Positions 45,491 through 54,959 of a DNA stretch of 64,000 bases are shown in pieces (position 1 is the stretch's first letter; each line of letters begins with the position of its first letter). The notes beneath the pieces are model-generated. The model had not been told where the DNA came from, made no database searches, and worked only from the letters and a program-made list of their open reading frames with translations. A program made the translations under genes and the position numbers. Location of the stretch: the NCBI GenBank assembly GCA_003151595.1, contig PLXW01000022.1, forward strand, positions 106,728-170,727. The letters run 5' to 3'. The stretch comes from Myxococcales bacterium (GTDB lineage Bacteria; Myxococcota; Polyangia; Polyangiales; Polyangiaceae).

Positions 45491-46549
45491 TTGCCTCGCC
45501 ACATCGCCCGCTGGGACCTCGACAAGACGTACCTGCGAACCGAGTTCGACACGTTCCGCGATCTCGTGAAGACCGCGTTCGAGCGCGCCGACGAGAAGCG
45601 CACGAACCCCGGCGCGGCGACGCTTCTTCGCGAGATGGTGCGCGCGGGCATCTCGGTGCACATCCTGTCCGGCTCACCCGAGCAGATGCGCCGGCGGCTC
45701 GAAGACAAGCTCCGCCTCGACGGCATCACGTGGGACAGCTTCACGCTCAAGCCCAACCTGAAGAACATGCTGCGCCTCCGCTTCCGCGCGGTGAAGGACC
45801 AGCTCGGCTACAAGCTCCCCGCGCTCCTTCAGGCGCGCGCCACGCTCGACGGCTCCGCCATGGGCGACCACGACGGCGTGCCCGAAGGCTCCCACGGCCC
45901 GATCCGGAAAGAGACGCTCTTCGGCGACGACGCCGAGGCCGACGCGTTCGTCTACTCGCTCTACGCCGACGTCGTCGCCGGTCGTGTCGACGAAGAGACG
46001 CTCATGGACGTGTGCGAGCGCGGTCGCGTCTACCCCGACGTCGTCGCGCTCACGCTGCGGTACGCGCGCCTCGTCGAGCACGTCGATGTCGTCGAGCGCA
46101 TCTTGATTCACCTGGAGCGGCAGACGTCGCCCGGCGATTTCCAGGCGTATGGCGCGCGCGTGGTGCCGTTCTACAACTACGTGCAGGCCGCGTTCGTGGT
46201 GCACGAAGACGGGCGGCTCGGCGCCGAAGGGGTCATGCGCGTCGGCGTGGAGCTCGTCGTGCAGCACCGCTTCGACGGAGACGCGCTCGCGCGCAGCTAC
46301 CTCGATCTCGCGCGCCGCGGTCACCTCCGCGGGTCGGTGGCGCACGAGCTGGCGCGCGCGATCGAAGCGTCCGAAGCCAACGGCAAGATGCCCGGCGCCC
46401 GCGAGCTCCGCGTCCTCGCCGAGCGGCTTCCGGAGATGGGCGCCATCGCCCGCGAGCACTGGAAGGGCGACGACCCCCAGCCCACGTGCGACTACGTCAC
46501 GATGGTCGAAGCGCACAACGCGCGGAGGCACGCGCGGAAGAGGGCGTGA
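45491..46549 (+). CDS. HAD-like phosphatase-domain protein (App1/DUF2183-like)
   Basis: A 352-residue protein from TTG 45491, with CGGAG eight bases upstream. Residues 8-150 carry HAD superfamily motifs: WDLDKTYLRT (the DxD-T nucleophile loop), HILSGSPEQM (motif II Ser), a Lys in the TLKPNLKNML region, and FGDDAEADAF (motif IV acidic pair). This set resembles the App1/DUF2183 phosphatidate-phosphatase-type proteins. The C-terminal 200 residues are helical and unassigned (YPDVVALTLRYARLVEHVD and onward). No signal peptide. Confidence 0.75.
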   Translation: MPRHIARWDLDKTYLRTEFDTFRDLVKTAFERADEKRTNPGAATLLREMVRAGISVHILSGSPEQMRRRLEDKLRLDGITWDSFTLKPNLKNMLRLRFRAVKDQLGYKLPALLQARATLDGSAMGDHDGVPEGSHGPIRKETLFGDDAEADAFVYSLYADVVAGRVDEETLMDVCERGRVYPDVVALTLRYARLVEHVDVVERILIHLERQTSPGDFQAYGARVVPFYNYVQAAFVVHEDGRLGAEGVMRVGVELVVQHRFDGDALARSYLDLARRGHLRGSVAHELARAIEASEANGKMPGARELRVLAERLPEMGAIAREHWKGDDPQPTCDYVTMVEAHNARRHARKRA

Positions 46550-47365
46550 TCACACCCAGGCGTTGTTCAACAGCTCCCCAACCCCCCCCGCCCCCGGCAC
46601 GATGTACTGGTGCTCATCGAGCCCGCGCTCCTCATCCCAGCGTGACCCCAGCGTCGTCGCCAGGACATCCGGCGCGCTCAGCCCGCGATCGAGCCGCCAC
46701 GCGTAGATGATCGTGTCCGGGTGCGCCTTCAGCACGTTCCGCACGTACTCCGGCGTCACGATGAGGTGCATCGTGATGCACCGCCCGGGCTTCCCCTCGA
46801 GGCGCGTCTTGTAATGCGTCATCGCGCTGATGAGCGACCCGCCCGTCGCCCCCATCGGATCGGGGAACAGCAGCGTGCGCCCTTCCACGTCGCGGCCGAT
46901 CTTCGCGTCGTGCCACGTGGAGCCGGTCACGCGCCCGTTCGCGTCGGTCTGCCGCGACATGAACAGGTGGTCTTGCCGCACGCCGTCCGGATCGAGCACC
47001 TCGTTCAACAGGTCGTAGACGATCTGCGACGGCATCGTCCCGGCGCGCGCGATCCCCACGGTCACGATCTTCGTGTCTTCGTCGACCGCCACGCCGCGGT
47101 ACACCGCCTGCGGCGAGCTCGAGACCATGCGCGTGGGGACGTCGATGCGCTTCCGCGGAAGCTCGGCGGCCACCACGATCTGCGCGAGCCGCTCGTACAG
47201 CATGCGCACGAGGCGGCCGAGCTGCGGCTGCTTCGTGACGCCCGCGCACAGCGTGGCGAGGAGCGTCCACGCCAGCGGGTCGTCGAGCAAATGGACGTTC
47301 GGTCCGTACTCGTGCGGAACTTCGGTGGGACGAAAGCGACTCTGCGCGTACGCGATCTCGGCCAT
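46550..47365 (-). CDS. upp: uracil phosphoribosyltransferase-type enzyme, long form
   Basis: Predicted to convert uracil and PRPP to UMP. The PRPP loop LLFPDPMGATGGS, the upstream GIARAGTMPS turn and the C-terminal uracil-binding YIVPGAGGVGELLNNAWV are those of UPRT. At 271 residues it is about 60 longer than the usual 208, from an N-terminal extension and an insert around SRQTDANGRVTGSTWHDAKI. It converges directly on the HAD gene (stops adjacent). The extra segments resemble longer UPRT forms and might alter regulation or substrate. Confidence 0.85.
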   Translation of the reverse strand: MAEIAYAQSRFRPTEVPHEYGPNVHLLDDPLAWTLLATLCAGVTKQPQLGRLVRMLYERLAQIVVAAELPRKRIDVPTRMVSSSPQAVYRGVAVDEDTKIVTVGIARAGTMPSQIVYDLLNEVLDPDGVRQDHLFMSRQTDANGRVTGSTWHDAKIGRDVEGRTLLFPDPMGATGGSLISAMTHYKTRLEGKPGRCITMHLIVTPEYVRNVLKAHPDTIIYAWRLDRGLSAPDVLATTLGSRWDEERGLDEHQYIVPGAGGVGELLNNAWV

Positions 47366-47414
47366 GCGCGCGGTCTAGGCGAATCGCGCGCGAAGGTCTA
47401 CGGGCGCGCGACCT

Positions 47415-48011
47415 TCAGGTCCAATGACCGGCGCGGAGCGCTGCCGCGTCGATGATCTTCACCTTCGGCCCCAGCGCCTCGCGGAAGCTGTCTTCGTCTT
47501 CGTCGTCCATGATGGCGTCGCCGAAGCCGGCCGCGATCTCCATCGCCGTCGACACGATTCGCAGGAACTGCGCGAAGCTCGACGCCGCCAGCGTCGGCAC
47601 CCAGCGCGGCTGCCCGCTGATCGCCGTGTAGACCGGACAGTCCCCTTCGGGGTCGGGCTTGCTCGTGTCGAGGAAGTACGGGTCGCCGAGCAGCGAGCTC
47701 TCGCCGATGATGACCCAGCCCGGCTTCCAGTCGAGCGCCACGGCTCCACCGTCGGCCGGCGTCGTCACCACGGTCTGCGCCTTCACCAGCTCGTCGGCCG
47801 GGAAGAAACGGATGCGCTCCACCGGCGTCACCGTCTCCACGCGCACGGGGTTCGCCGCGAGCAGGAAATGTCGGAAGCGCGGGGGGATACGGAGCTGCTT
47901 TTTCAGCCCCTCGACGACCTCGGGCGCTGCTTTTGCGAACACCGCGTCGATCTTTCGCTTCGTGAAGATGCTCTTCAGCGCCTCCACCGCGTCGGCCAGA
48001 TCACTGTCCAC
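47415..48011 (-). CDS. SMI1/KNR4-family protein
   Basis: A 198-residue cytoplasmic protein. The helical N-terminal region (EVVEGLKKQLRIPPRFRHFLLAANP) followed by IRFFPADELVKAQ, WVIIGESSLLGDPYFLDTS and GDCPVYTAISG matches the SMI1/KNR4 (SUKH) fold. Members often are immunity proteins against contact-dependent toxins, but many are housekeeping or unknown. No toxin gene is adjacent here; the neighbour is the UPRT gene on the same strand 49 bases downstream. Role unclear. Confidence 0.85.
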   Translation of the reverse strand: MDSDLADAVEALKSIFTKRKIDAVFAKAAPEVVEGLKKQLRIPPRFRHFLLAANPVRVETVTPVERIRFFPADELVKAQTVVTTPADGGAVALDWKPGWVIIGESSLLGDPYFLDTSKPDPEGDCPVYTAISGQPRWVPTLAASSFAQFLRIVSTAMEIAAGFGDAIMDDEDEDSFREALGPKVKIIDAAALRAGHWT

Positions 48012-48017
48012 TTAAGC

Positions 48018-48130
48018 CTCGCTCGACTGACGAACCCGAAATTCTGAGCGAGGAAACCTACCACTGGTTTCGCCGGTTTCGCAGCTGCAAACGGTAGGCG
48101 CTGCGCTCACCTACACCAGAAATGCCCGCG
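48018..48130. other. lower-GC gap with a weak inverted repeat
   Basis: CCTCGCTC (48018-48025) and GAGCGAGG (48047-48054) are eight-base arms around a 21-base loop in the gap between two minus-strand genes; a weak terminator for the lipoprotein gene upstream is possible. A second palindrome, GTTT-GCAGCTGC-AAAC with one extra base, lies at about 48074-48091. No open frame is convincing. Confidence 0.35.
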
Positions 48131-48994
48131 TCATGGCGGAAGCAAAAGGGGGGAGCTGGTGCCGTGAATCGTGCAGGAGAGGCGAACGGTCGAGCTCGCG
48201 GCGTCGGCCGTTCCGCCGAGGGCGCGGAGCGGGACGAGCAGCCGGTCGACGCTCGATTGGGCGGCGACGAGGCCGGGGGAGGGGATGTCGGATGGGGCCG
48301 TGACCGCCGCCGACACCTCGCCGACGTCGTTGTTCGGAAAGGCGAGGTCGACGGTGAGCGCGACCGTGCGTGAGCCACCGGGGCCCACGTCGAAATCCCA
48401 CGGGGTCTGCGCCAGCACCCGGCAAACGCGATCGTCGCCCGAGCCGCCGTCGAGGCCGAGGACGGCGCGCGACCAGCTCCCTACGTCGAGGACTCCGCGC
48501 GAGGCCACCCGCACGCAGGCGGCCCCCGAGCGGACCTCGCCGGCGGGGCACGGTGCGTCGTGCACGCAGCCGCGCCCGGGGGCGGCGTGCGTCGTGCGGG
48601 GGCAAGCGTCGGCACGCGCGAGGCAGACGGCGTGGTCGCCGTGAGCGACGAGGACGTGGTCGTCGCGGCAGGCGAGCGTGGTGGCTTCAGGAAGAGGGGA
48701 GGGGCGATCGCGGGCGACGATCGCGCGGACCGTTCGCTGCGGGACGCACGCGGAGGCGCGCGGGTCGATCGCCTCTCCGGGGGCGCACGAGGGGACGGCG
48801 CACGACGCGCCGATCGATCGCGCCCCGCAGTAGGCGTCGACCTCGCGCGGGCTCACGCACGCGCCGTCGAGCACGAGCTGGCAGCCGGCCGCTCCTCTCG
48901 CACCAGACGTCGTCGCGCAGGACGCCGTCGACAGCGCGACCATCGCCGCCAACGCCAGGCGCGCCACACCCAAGCCCGGCGCGCGCCCACGCAT
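48131..48994 (-). CDS. hypothetical Cys-rich lipoprotein
   Basis: A 287-residue exported protein from ATG 48994, with signal ending LSTASCATTS. The first 140 residues carry many cysteines in short EGF-like spacing (LDGACVSPREVDAYCG, ASCAVPSCAPGEA, GCVHDAPCPAG). The last 120 are beta-rich (WDFDVGPGGSRTVALTVDLAF, LSCTIHGTSSP). Unassigned. It is divergent from hisD, whose ATG lies about 40 bases away. Confidence 0.65.
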   Translation of the reverse strand: MRGRAPGLGVARLALAAMVALSTASCATTSGARGAAGCQLVLDGACVSPREVDAYCGARSIGASCAVPSCAPGEAIDPRASACVPQRTVRAIVARDRPSPLPEATTLACRDDHVLVAHGDHAVCLARADACPRTTHAAPGRGCVHDAPCPAGEVRSGAACVRVASRGVLDVGSWSRAVLGLDGGSGDDRVCRVLAQTPWDFDVGPGGSRTVALTVDLAFPNNDVGEVSAAVTAPSDIPSPGLVAAQSSVDRLLVPLRALGGTADAASSTVRLSCTIHGTSSPLLLPP

Positions 48995-49033
48995 CGCGCT
49001 GACGCTACCACGTGCTACACCGACGGCGGCGCC

Positions 49034-50350
49034 ATGCTCCCCTGCTTCGTCGACGGAACCCCCGACGCCCAACGCGCGTTAGCGCGCCTCTGCGCCCGCG
49101 GCGAGTCGGACTTCACGCGCGTCGAGTCCGAGGTGCGCGCCATCCTCCACGCCGTGCGCACCGACGGCGACGCCGCGGTCCTTCGCTACGCGGCGACGTT
49201 CGACAAGCGCACGCCGACGCCGCTCGTCACGCGCGACTTCCACGGGGCGGCCGCCCTCGCGCGACTCGCGCCTGACGCACGAAACGCCCTTGAAATAGCC
49301 GCTGCGCGCATCCGTGCGTTCCACGAACGCCAGCGCGATCACGAGGCGCGCTCCTTTCACCACGTCGACGACGACGGCTGCGATCTCGGCACGCGCGTCT
49401 CGCCCATCGCGCGGGCCGGCGTCTACGCGCCCGGCGGCAAAGCGCGCTACCCGTCGAGCGTGCTCATGGCCGCGATCCCCGCGGACGTCGCCGGCGTACG
49501 CGACATCGTCCTCGCGACCCCCCTGGCCGATCACGTCGGCGCCAATGCGAAGGCCGACGACGCGCTCCTCGCCGCCGCGCACCTCTCCGGCGTCACGGCC
49601 ATCGTCGACGCCGGGGGCGCCCACGCCATCGCCGCGCTGGCGTACGGCACCGAGTCGATCCCGCGCGTCGACAAGATCGTCGGCCCCGGGAACCTGTACG
49701 TCGCCTGCGCCAAGCGCCTCGTGTTCGGCGCGGTCGACATCGACGGCGTCGCCGGCCCCAGCGAGATCCTCGTCGTGGCCGACGATGCGTCGGACCCGCG
49801 CCTCGTCGCCGCCGATCTCCTCTCGCAAGCCGAGCACGACGAGGCTGCGTATCCGCTCCTGGTGTGCCTCTCGGTCCACTTTGCCGAGGCGGTGAGCCGC
49901 GAGCTCGCCTCGCAGCTCGCGTCGTTGCCCCGCTCGGCGATCGCGCGCGCCTCGATCGCCGCCAACGGCGCCGCCTTCATCGCCCACACGCGCGATCGCC
50001 TCGCCTCGATCGCCGACGCCCTCGCCGTCGAGCACGTGAGCATCCAGGCCGTCGATCCCGACGCCCTCGCTGCGGACATCCACGCCGCCGGCGCGATCTT
50101 CCTCGGCCCCGCGACCCCCGAGGCCGCGGGCGACTACCTCGCCGGCCCGTCGCACGTTCTCCCCACGGGGGGCTCGGTGCGATTCGGGTCGCCGCTCGGC
50201 ATCCACGACTTCGTGACCCGCACATCGATCCTCCGCTATTCGCAGGCCGCGCTCACGCGCCAGGCCCCCGCGATCACCGCCTTCGCGCGGCTCGAAGGGC
50301 TCGAAGCGCACGCGCGTGCGGTCGAAGCGCGCACTGTCCCACGCGCGTGA
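49034..50350 (+). CDS. hisD: histidinol dehydrogenase
   Basis: Catalyses the last two steps of histidine synthesis, L-histidinol to L-histidine, with zinc and two NAD+. From ATG 49034 the 438 residues contain ARAGVYAPGGKARYPSSVLM, DKIVGPGNLYV, DGVAGPSEILVVAD, the zinc/catalytic QAEHDEAA and AGDYLAGPSHVLPTGGSVRF, all hallmarks of HisD. It stands alone, with no other his genes near it. Confidence 0.97.
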   Translation: MLPCFVDGTPDAQRALARLCARGESDFTRVESEVRAILHAVRTDGDAAVLRYAATFDKRTPTPLVTRDFHGAAALARLAPDARNALEIAAARIRAFHERQRDHEARSFHHVDDDGCDLGTRVSPIARAGVYAPGGKARYPSSVLMAAIPADVAGVRDIVLATPLADHVGANAKADDALLAAAHLSGVTAIVDAGGAHAIAALAYGTESIPRVDKIVGPGNLYVACAKRLVFGAVDIDGVAGPSEILVVADDASDPRLVAADLLSQAEHDEAAYPLLVCLSVHFAEAVSRELASQLASLPRSAIARASIAANGAAFIAHTRDRLASIADALAVEHVSIQAVDPDALAADIHAAGAIFLGPATPEAAGDYLAGPSHVLPTGGSVRFGSPLGIHDFVTRTSILRYSQAALTRQAPAITAFARLEGLEAHARAVEARTVPRA

Positions 50351-50435
50351 CGCGCGTCACGTCGCCGGTCATCCGCCCGCAATCGTTGGTCGATCACTCG
50401 ATCGGGGAGGGCGATTCCTCGTAGAATCCGACTCA

Positions 50436-53400
50436 ATGCAAGGCAATGCGCGTGTGCGGAGGCTCGGCCTCGCGGCGGTCACAGGTCTCGCTCTTGGTCT
50501 CTCGGTCGGATGCGCGCAGGAGCGTGCGCCGATCAACCAGGTCCAGGCCGACGCCCTCTCGAAGCACTTCTTCGTCGGCCCGAGCCTCTCCCTCACCAGC
50601 GACGACCCCGAGTTCTACATGCGGAACACGGTCATCGACGTGCCGTACTCGGCGACGCAGAGCGGCCTCTTCACCGCCACGTACGCCCAGCCGCTCACGC
50701 GCGTGAAGTGGGAGATCACCCAGGACAGCCTCATCGCCCGCCAGACGTACGAGCTCGTGCAAGACAGCGACTTCAACGGCGCGCGCACGACCGACAAGGG
50801 TCAGGTCGTGGCCATGTTCACCATCAGCAGTCACTTCGACATCAAGCGCTCGTACAACCCGCAGACCGGCGAAGAGAACAACGTCATCACCGAGAACACG
50901 ACCGACCGCCCCTGGTACGAGCGCGAGTACATCCGCGTCGACTGGTCGAAGAACCTGGTGACCGACGGCTATGCGGTCGACACGCTCTCGTCGCTCGGGA
51001 TCATCGGCGGCGTGAAGTGGGATCCCGAGGCGTACTACGTCTCCGATCCCGCCGACCCCAACGCGCCCGTCTTCAATCAGGACGACGGCTACTTCGACGT
51101 CACGCAGAAGGCGTTCGCGTCGCCGCAGCTGATCGACACGCCGTACGGCAGCTATCCCGCGTGCTTCTTCCGCGCGGGCGACGAAGGCATCGGCAACCCC
51201 GCGGCGAACTGCAACGCCACCGAGGTGACGCTCCGACTCTCCTTCCGCGTGAAGCCCGACACCGACTTCGAGCCCGAGGATCAGACGGGCGTGAAGCAGT
51301 ACGCCTTCGGATGGTTCACGCAGGATCGCTACGGGTACGACCGCAACTACGGCGTCCTCGACGACGACTGGCACCGCTTCGCCTCCAAGTACAACCTCTG
51401 GCAGCAGAGCCACGTGCAAGGCTCGCAGTGCGCGGTCGACTACTGGCGCGACACCAACGGCACCGCCCTCAAGTACCAGGTCAACGCGCAAGGCGAGTTC
51501 CTGGTCGATGGCACCACGGGCCTGCCGATCCCCGATCCGAACGGCAAGCCTTTCGCCGGGACGCCGCCCGGCGCCGACGTGCACCGCGACGTGAACAAGA
51601 ACGGCACCGAAGACGACTGCGAGTTCACCGGCGCCAACGGCCAGCTCGTGAACCCCGGCTCGCGTTGCGACGAGTTCTCGCAGAAGTGCGATCTGCCGCT
51701 CTACAGCCGGCAGACGAAGAAGATCCCCTGGTACTTCGGCCCGCAGTCGGACACGTCGCTCTTCGCGTCGACGGCGAACGCGCTCGGCCAGTGGAACCTC
51801 GCGGTGAAGCGTGCGGCGCTCATCGGCAAGGTGGTCGAGCTCAAACGAGTCGGGCTCGATCCGTCGCCAGTCGTGAACGGCACCGACGCGCACGGCGCGC
51901 CGATCGATCTCACCACCGAAGCGGGCCTCGTCGCCGACGCCGGCCACACGGTCTCGGACGTCTTCGTCCTCTGCCACAACCCGGTCGTCACCGGTGACGA
52001 CCCGTCGTGCGGCGCGCCGGGCCTCGTCGCTCGCGTGGGCGACATTCGCTACAACATGGTCAACATCATCCCCACGCCCCAGTCGGGCTCACCGTGGGGA
52101 ATCATGGTCGACGCCGACGACCCGCTCACCGGCGAGAAGGTCGTCACCAGCGTCAACGAGTGGGGCGCGGTCCTCGACATCGCGGCGCAGGGGACCGAGG
52201 ATCTCATTCGCTGGATCGACGGCGAGATCAGCGACTCGCAGATCACGAGCGGGCAGTACCTGAAGGCGTGGGTCAACGCCGACAAGCTCGGCACGGCACC
52301 GCACTCGCCCAAGACGCTGAGCGCGGCGGAAGTTCAGACCCGGCTCAACTCGATCGACCTCGGGCTCTCGAAGCTCGTGCAGCTTCCGGCGTCGATGAAG
52401 TCGCAGCCGCGCGCGCTCCAGCTGCAGGCCGCGGCCAGCTACCTCGGCTCGGCCTTGGGGCCGTCGCTCGACTCGCAGTTCGAGGGGACGCGACAGTCGC
52501 TCATCGGCACGAAGTGGGAAGCGCAGCTCGCGACGCCGAACTGGTTGCAGGCGTCGGGGCAAGATCCGTCGACGCCGATCGCCGGGAACGACACGGCGCT
52601 CGCGCAAGCGTCGTCGCTGCGCGGGATGAACCCGATGCTCTCGGCGTGGGTCGATCGCCAGCGCAACACCACGATGGCCCACTGGGGCTCGTGCCAGGTC
52701 GGCGAGCCCGAGCCTGATTCGCTCGTGGGCCTCGCGCGCCTCGCCGTGGCGCAGTACCCGCTCCCGAAGACGAACGACCCCGAGTACGCCTACCGCCTGC
52801 AGGCGCGCCAATCGGCGCTGCACCAGTGGATCCGCGAGCAGTTCCACACCGCGGTCATCGCCCACGAGATGGGTCACTCGATGGGGCTGCGCCACAACTT
52901 CACCGGCAGCTTCGACCCGCTGAACTACCACACGCAGTACTGGCAGCTCCGGAGCCGCAACGGCGCCGAGCACGCTTGCCCGCTCGGCACGGCGGCGCAG
53001 ACCGACGGCACCACCTGCCTCGGGCCGCGATGGATCGATCCGGTCACCGACGCAGAGACCAACGGCCTCATCTGGAAATGGGGATCGTCCACGGTGATGG
53101 ACTACCCGGGTGACGTCACCCAGGACATGAACGACATCGGGCCGTACGACAAAGCCGCGATGCGCTTCGGGTACGCCGACGTGGTCGACGTCGACACCGA
53201 CGCCACGCTCCAGAAGGTCGGCGGCTCGTACACGATCAACTTCAACAACCTGTCCGACAAGGGCTCGGCGTTCGCGTTCGCGCTCGACGGCTTCGGCGGC
53301 ATCACCGGCCAGACCATCGGGCTCAATCACTACAGTACGTACGCCGACAAATACGGAATCCTCGGCACGTGCGGTAAGCCCACCAACCCCAGCGATCCGC

Positions 53401-54953
53401 TCACGGCCACGTGCTCAGGCCCGCCGCTCGATTACGTCGCGCAGCGCGACATGATCAGCGTCGGCAAGTTCGGCGCGGCGTCGTCGACCTCGCTCGCCGG
53501 CACCACCGCGAGCTTCGCCGTCGACCCGAAAGGGCGCGTGCGGCACCCGTACATGTTCGGCTCCGACGAGTTCGCCGACTTCGGCAACGTGCCGGTGTTC
53601 CGCTTCGACGCCGGCGGCGACTCGTACGAGCAGTACCAATTCCTGATCTCGACGTACGAGAACCGCTACGTCTTCGACAACTTCCGCCGCGACCGCGCGC
53701 TCTTCAACACCTCGGCCGTCGTGGCCCGCACGCAGAGCCGCTACTTCGACAAGATCCAGGGGATGACCAAGAGCCTCGCGCTCCTCGTCGGCCTCGAGGG
53801 GGCGCAAGCGTCGGCTGCGTTGAACGATCCGGGTCAGCTCATGCCGCTCGCGCTCGGCGCCAGCGATGGACTCAAGATGTTCGCGCGCGTCCTCACGCGC
53901 CCCGAGCCGGGCCCGTACGGCGCGTCCTCACCCCCGATGTCGCCGTTCCCGAACGCGCTCCCGTTCCAGACCGCGCTCCAGAACTTCCTCACCCTCCCTA
54001 CCGGCGCGTTCACCGTGCCGCTCGGCTCGGGCCAGGGGCGCTTCATCGAGAACGACTACGACTACAACCAGGGCTACTACTGGTCCGACTACCAGAAGCA
54101 GGTCGGCAGCGCGTACGAGAAGGATCTCGCGATCTGGTACCTGACCGAGGCGCACAACGAGTTCATTTCGAACACGGAAGAGGACTACATCGACGGTCGC
54201 TATAAGAACCTGAGCTACGCGAGCCTCTATCCGAATCAGGTCCAGCGCCTCATCTCGCAGCTTCTGACGAACGATCCCATGACGTACGGGCCGTACGTCT
54301 CGGTCACCGGCGCGAACAGCAACCTGGCGTCCGACGGCACCGTGCAGGTGCAGTACCTGCCGTGGGAGCAGTGGGACGCGACGAACCCGGCGACGACGAA
54401 CCTCGACTACCCCGCGGGCGCCATCGTGCTCGATCCGCTCATGGGTTGGGAGCGGCAGTATCGGATGGTGTTGCAGCTCTTCTACATGGGGCAATCATCG
54501 CTCACGATGAACCTCATCGATCAGATGCGGATCTTCTCTCCGGGTGACGCGGCGGGGCTCTCGATCGATCCGACGCAGCAGATCATCTACCGCGATCCCG
54601 GCACTGGCATCGAGTACGAGGCGCGCAACTACGGCATGGAGCAGGTGAACTCACGCGTGCCGATGGTGAATCGTTCAATGGGCGCCCGGATGCTGCAGTA
54701 CGCGAACCAGCTCGCCGCGGCGACGTACCAGATCATCGGCAAGCCCGACGCGGCGACGGGCGAGCTCACCTACGTCACCGACGCGAACGGACAGCCCGTC
54801 TGCGCCGTCGCCTCGGCGACCTGCTTCGCGAACGCGACGGCGCTGTCGAACTACAGCGCGAACATCGATACCGTCCGGGAGATGGCGCTCTACCTCGGCT
54901 ACGGCCCGCAGGACGGCAATCCGCCGAAGGCTCCGCCGACCGTCGGGAACTGA
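50436..54953 (+). CDS. giant metzincin-type metalloprotease lipoprotein
   Basis: A 1505-residue exported zinc protease from ATG 50436; the signal ends LGLSVGCAQ. The catalytic site near residue 810 is the full metzincin motif HEMGHSMGLRH with a downstream Met-turn VMDYPGD some 75 residues on, so zinc ligands and the turn are both intact. The N-terminal 780 residues are beta-rich and carry repeated Tyr/Asp/Trp segments; a C-terminal 650-residue region follows, with FDNFRRDRALF and NDYDYNQGYYWSDY stretches. The layout is that of myxobacterial zinc-dependent metalloproteases of unknown target. It is monocistronic; prey or matrix digestion is an inference. Confidence 0.92.
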   Translation: MQGNARVRRLGLAAVTGLALGLSVGCAQERAPINQVQADALSKHFFVGPSLSLTSDDPEFYMRNTVIDVPYSATQSGLFTATYAQPLTRVKWEITQDSLIARQTYELVQDSDFNGARTTDKGQVVAMFTISSHFDIKRSYNPQTGEENNVITENTTDRPWYEREYIRVDWSKNLVTDGYAVDTLSSLGIIGGVKWDPEAYYVSDPADPNAPVFNQDDGYFDVTQKAFASPQLIDTPYGSYPACFFRAGDEGIGNPAANCNATEVTLRLSFRVKPDTDFEPEDQTGVKQYAFGWFTQDRYGYDRNYGVLDDDWHRFASKYNLWQQSHVQGSQCAVDYWRDTNGTALKYQVNAQGEFLVDGTTGLPIPDPNGKPFAGTPPGADVHRDVNKNGTEDDCEFTGANGQLVNPGSRCDEFSQKCDLPLYSRQTKKIPWYFGPQSDTSLFASTANALGQWNLAVKRAALIGKVVELKRVGLDPSPVVNGTDAHGAPIDLTTEAGLVADAGHTVSDVFVLCHNPVVTGDDPSCGAPGLVARVGDIRYNMVNIIPTPQSGSPWGIMVDADDPLTGEKVVTSVNEWGAVLDIAAQGTEDLIRWIDGEISDSQITSGQYLKAWVNADKLGTAPHSPKTLSAAEVQTRLNSIDLGLSKLVQLPASMKSQPRALQLQAAASYLGSALGPSLDSQFEGTRQSLIGTKWEAQLATPNWLQASGQDPSTPIAGNDTALAQASSLRGMNPMLSAWVDRQRNTTMAHWGSCQVGEPEPDSLVGLARLAVAQYPLPKTNDPEYAYRLQARQSALHQWIREQFHTAVIAHEMGHSMGLRHNFTGSFDPLNYHTQYWQLRSRNGAEHACPLGTAAQTDGTTCLGPRWIDPVTDAETNGLIWKWGSSTVMDYPGDVTQDMNDIGPYDKAAMRFGYADVVDVDTDATLQKVGGSYTINFNNLSDKGSAFAFALDGFGGITGQTIGLNHYSTYADKYGILGTCGKPTNPSDPLTATCSGPPLDYVAQRDMISVGKFGAASSTSLAGTTASFAVDPKGRVRHPYMFGSDEFADFGNVPVFRFDAGGDSYEQYQFLISTYENRYVFDNFRRDRALFNTSAVVARTQSRYFDKIQGMTKSLALLVGLEGAQASAALNDPGQLMPLALGASDGLKMFARVLTRPEPGPYGASSPPMSPFPNALPFQTALQNFLTLPTGAFTVPLGSGQGRFIENDYDYNQGYYWSDYQKQVGSAYEKDLAIWYLTEAHNEFISNTEEDYIDGRYKNLSYASLYPNQVQRLISQLLTNDPMTYGPYVSVTGANSNLASDGTVQVQYLPWEQWDATNPATTNLDYPAGAIVLDPLMGWERQYRMVLQLFYMGQSSLTMNLIDQMRIFSPGDAAGLSIDPTQQIIYRDPGTGIEYEARNYGMEQVNSRVPMVNRSMGARMLQYANQLAAATYQIIGKPDAATGELTYVTDANGQPVCAVASATCFANATALSNYSANIDTVREMALYLGYGPQDGNPPKAPPTVGN

Positions 54954-54959
54954 GACGCC

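Noticed and set aside
47415..48011. SMI1/KNR4 gene as immunity part of a toxin system
   Set aside because: No polymorphic toxin, Rhs/VgrG or contact-dependent secretion gene is adjacent; only family membership supports the idea.
49034..50350. Histidine biosynthesis operon
   Set aside because: Only hisD is present; neighbours are an unrelated lipoprotein and the metalloprotease.
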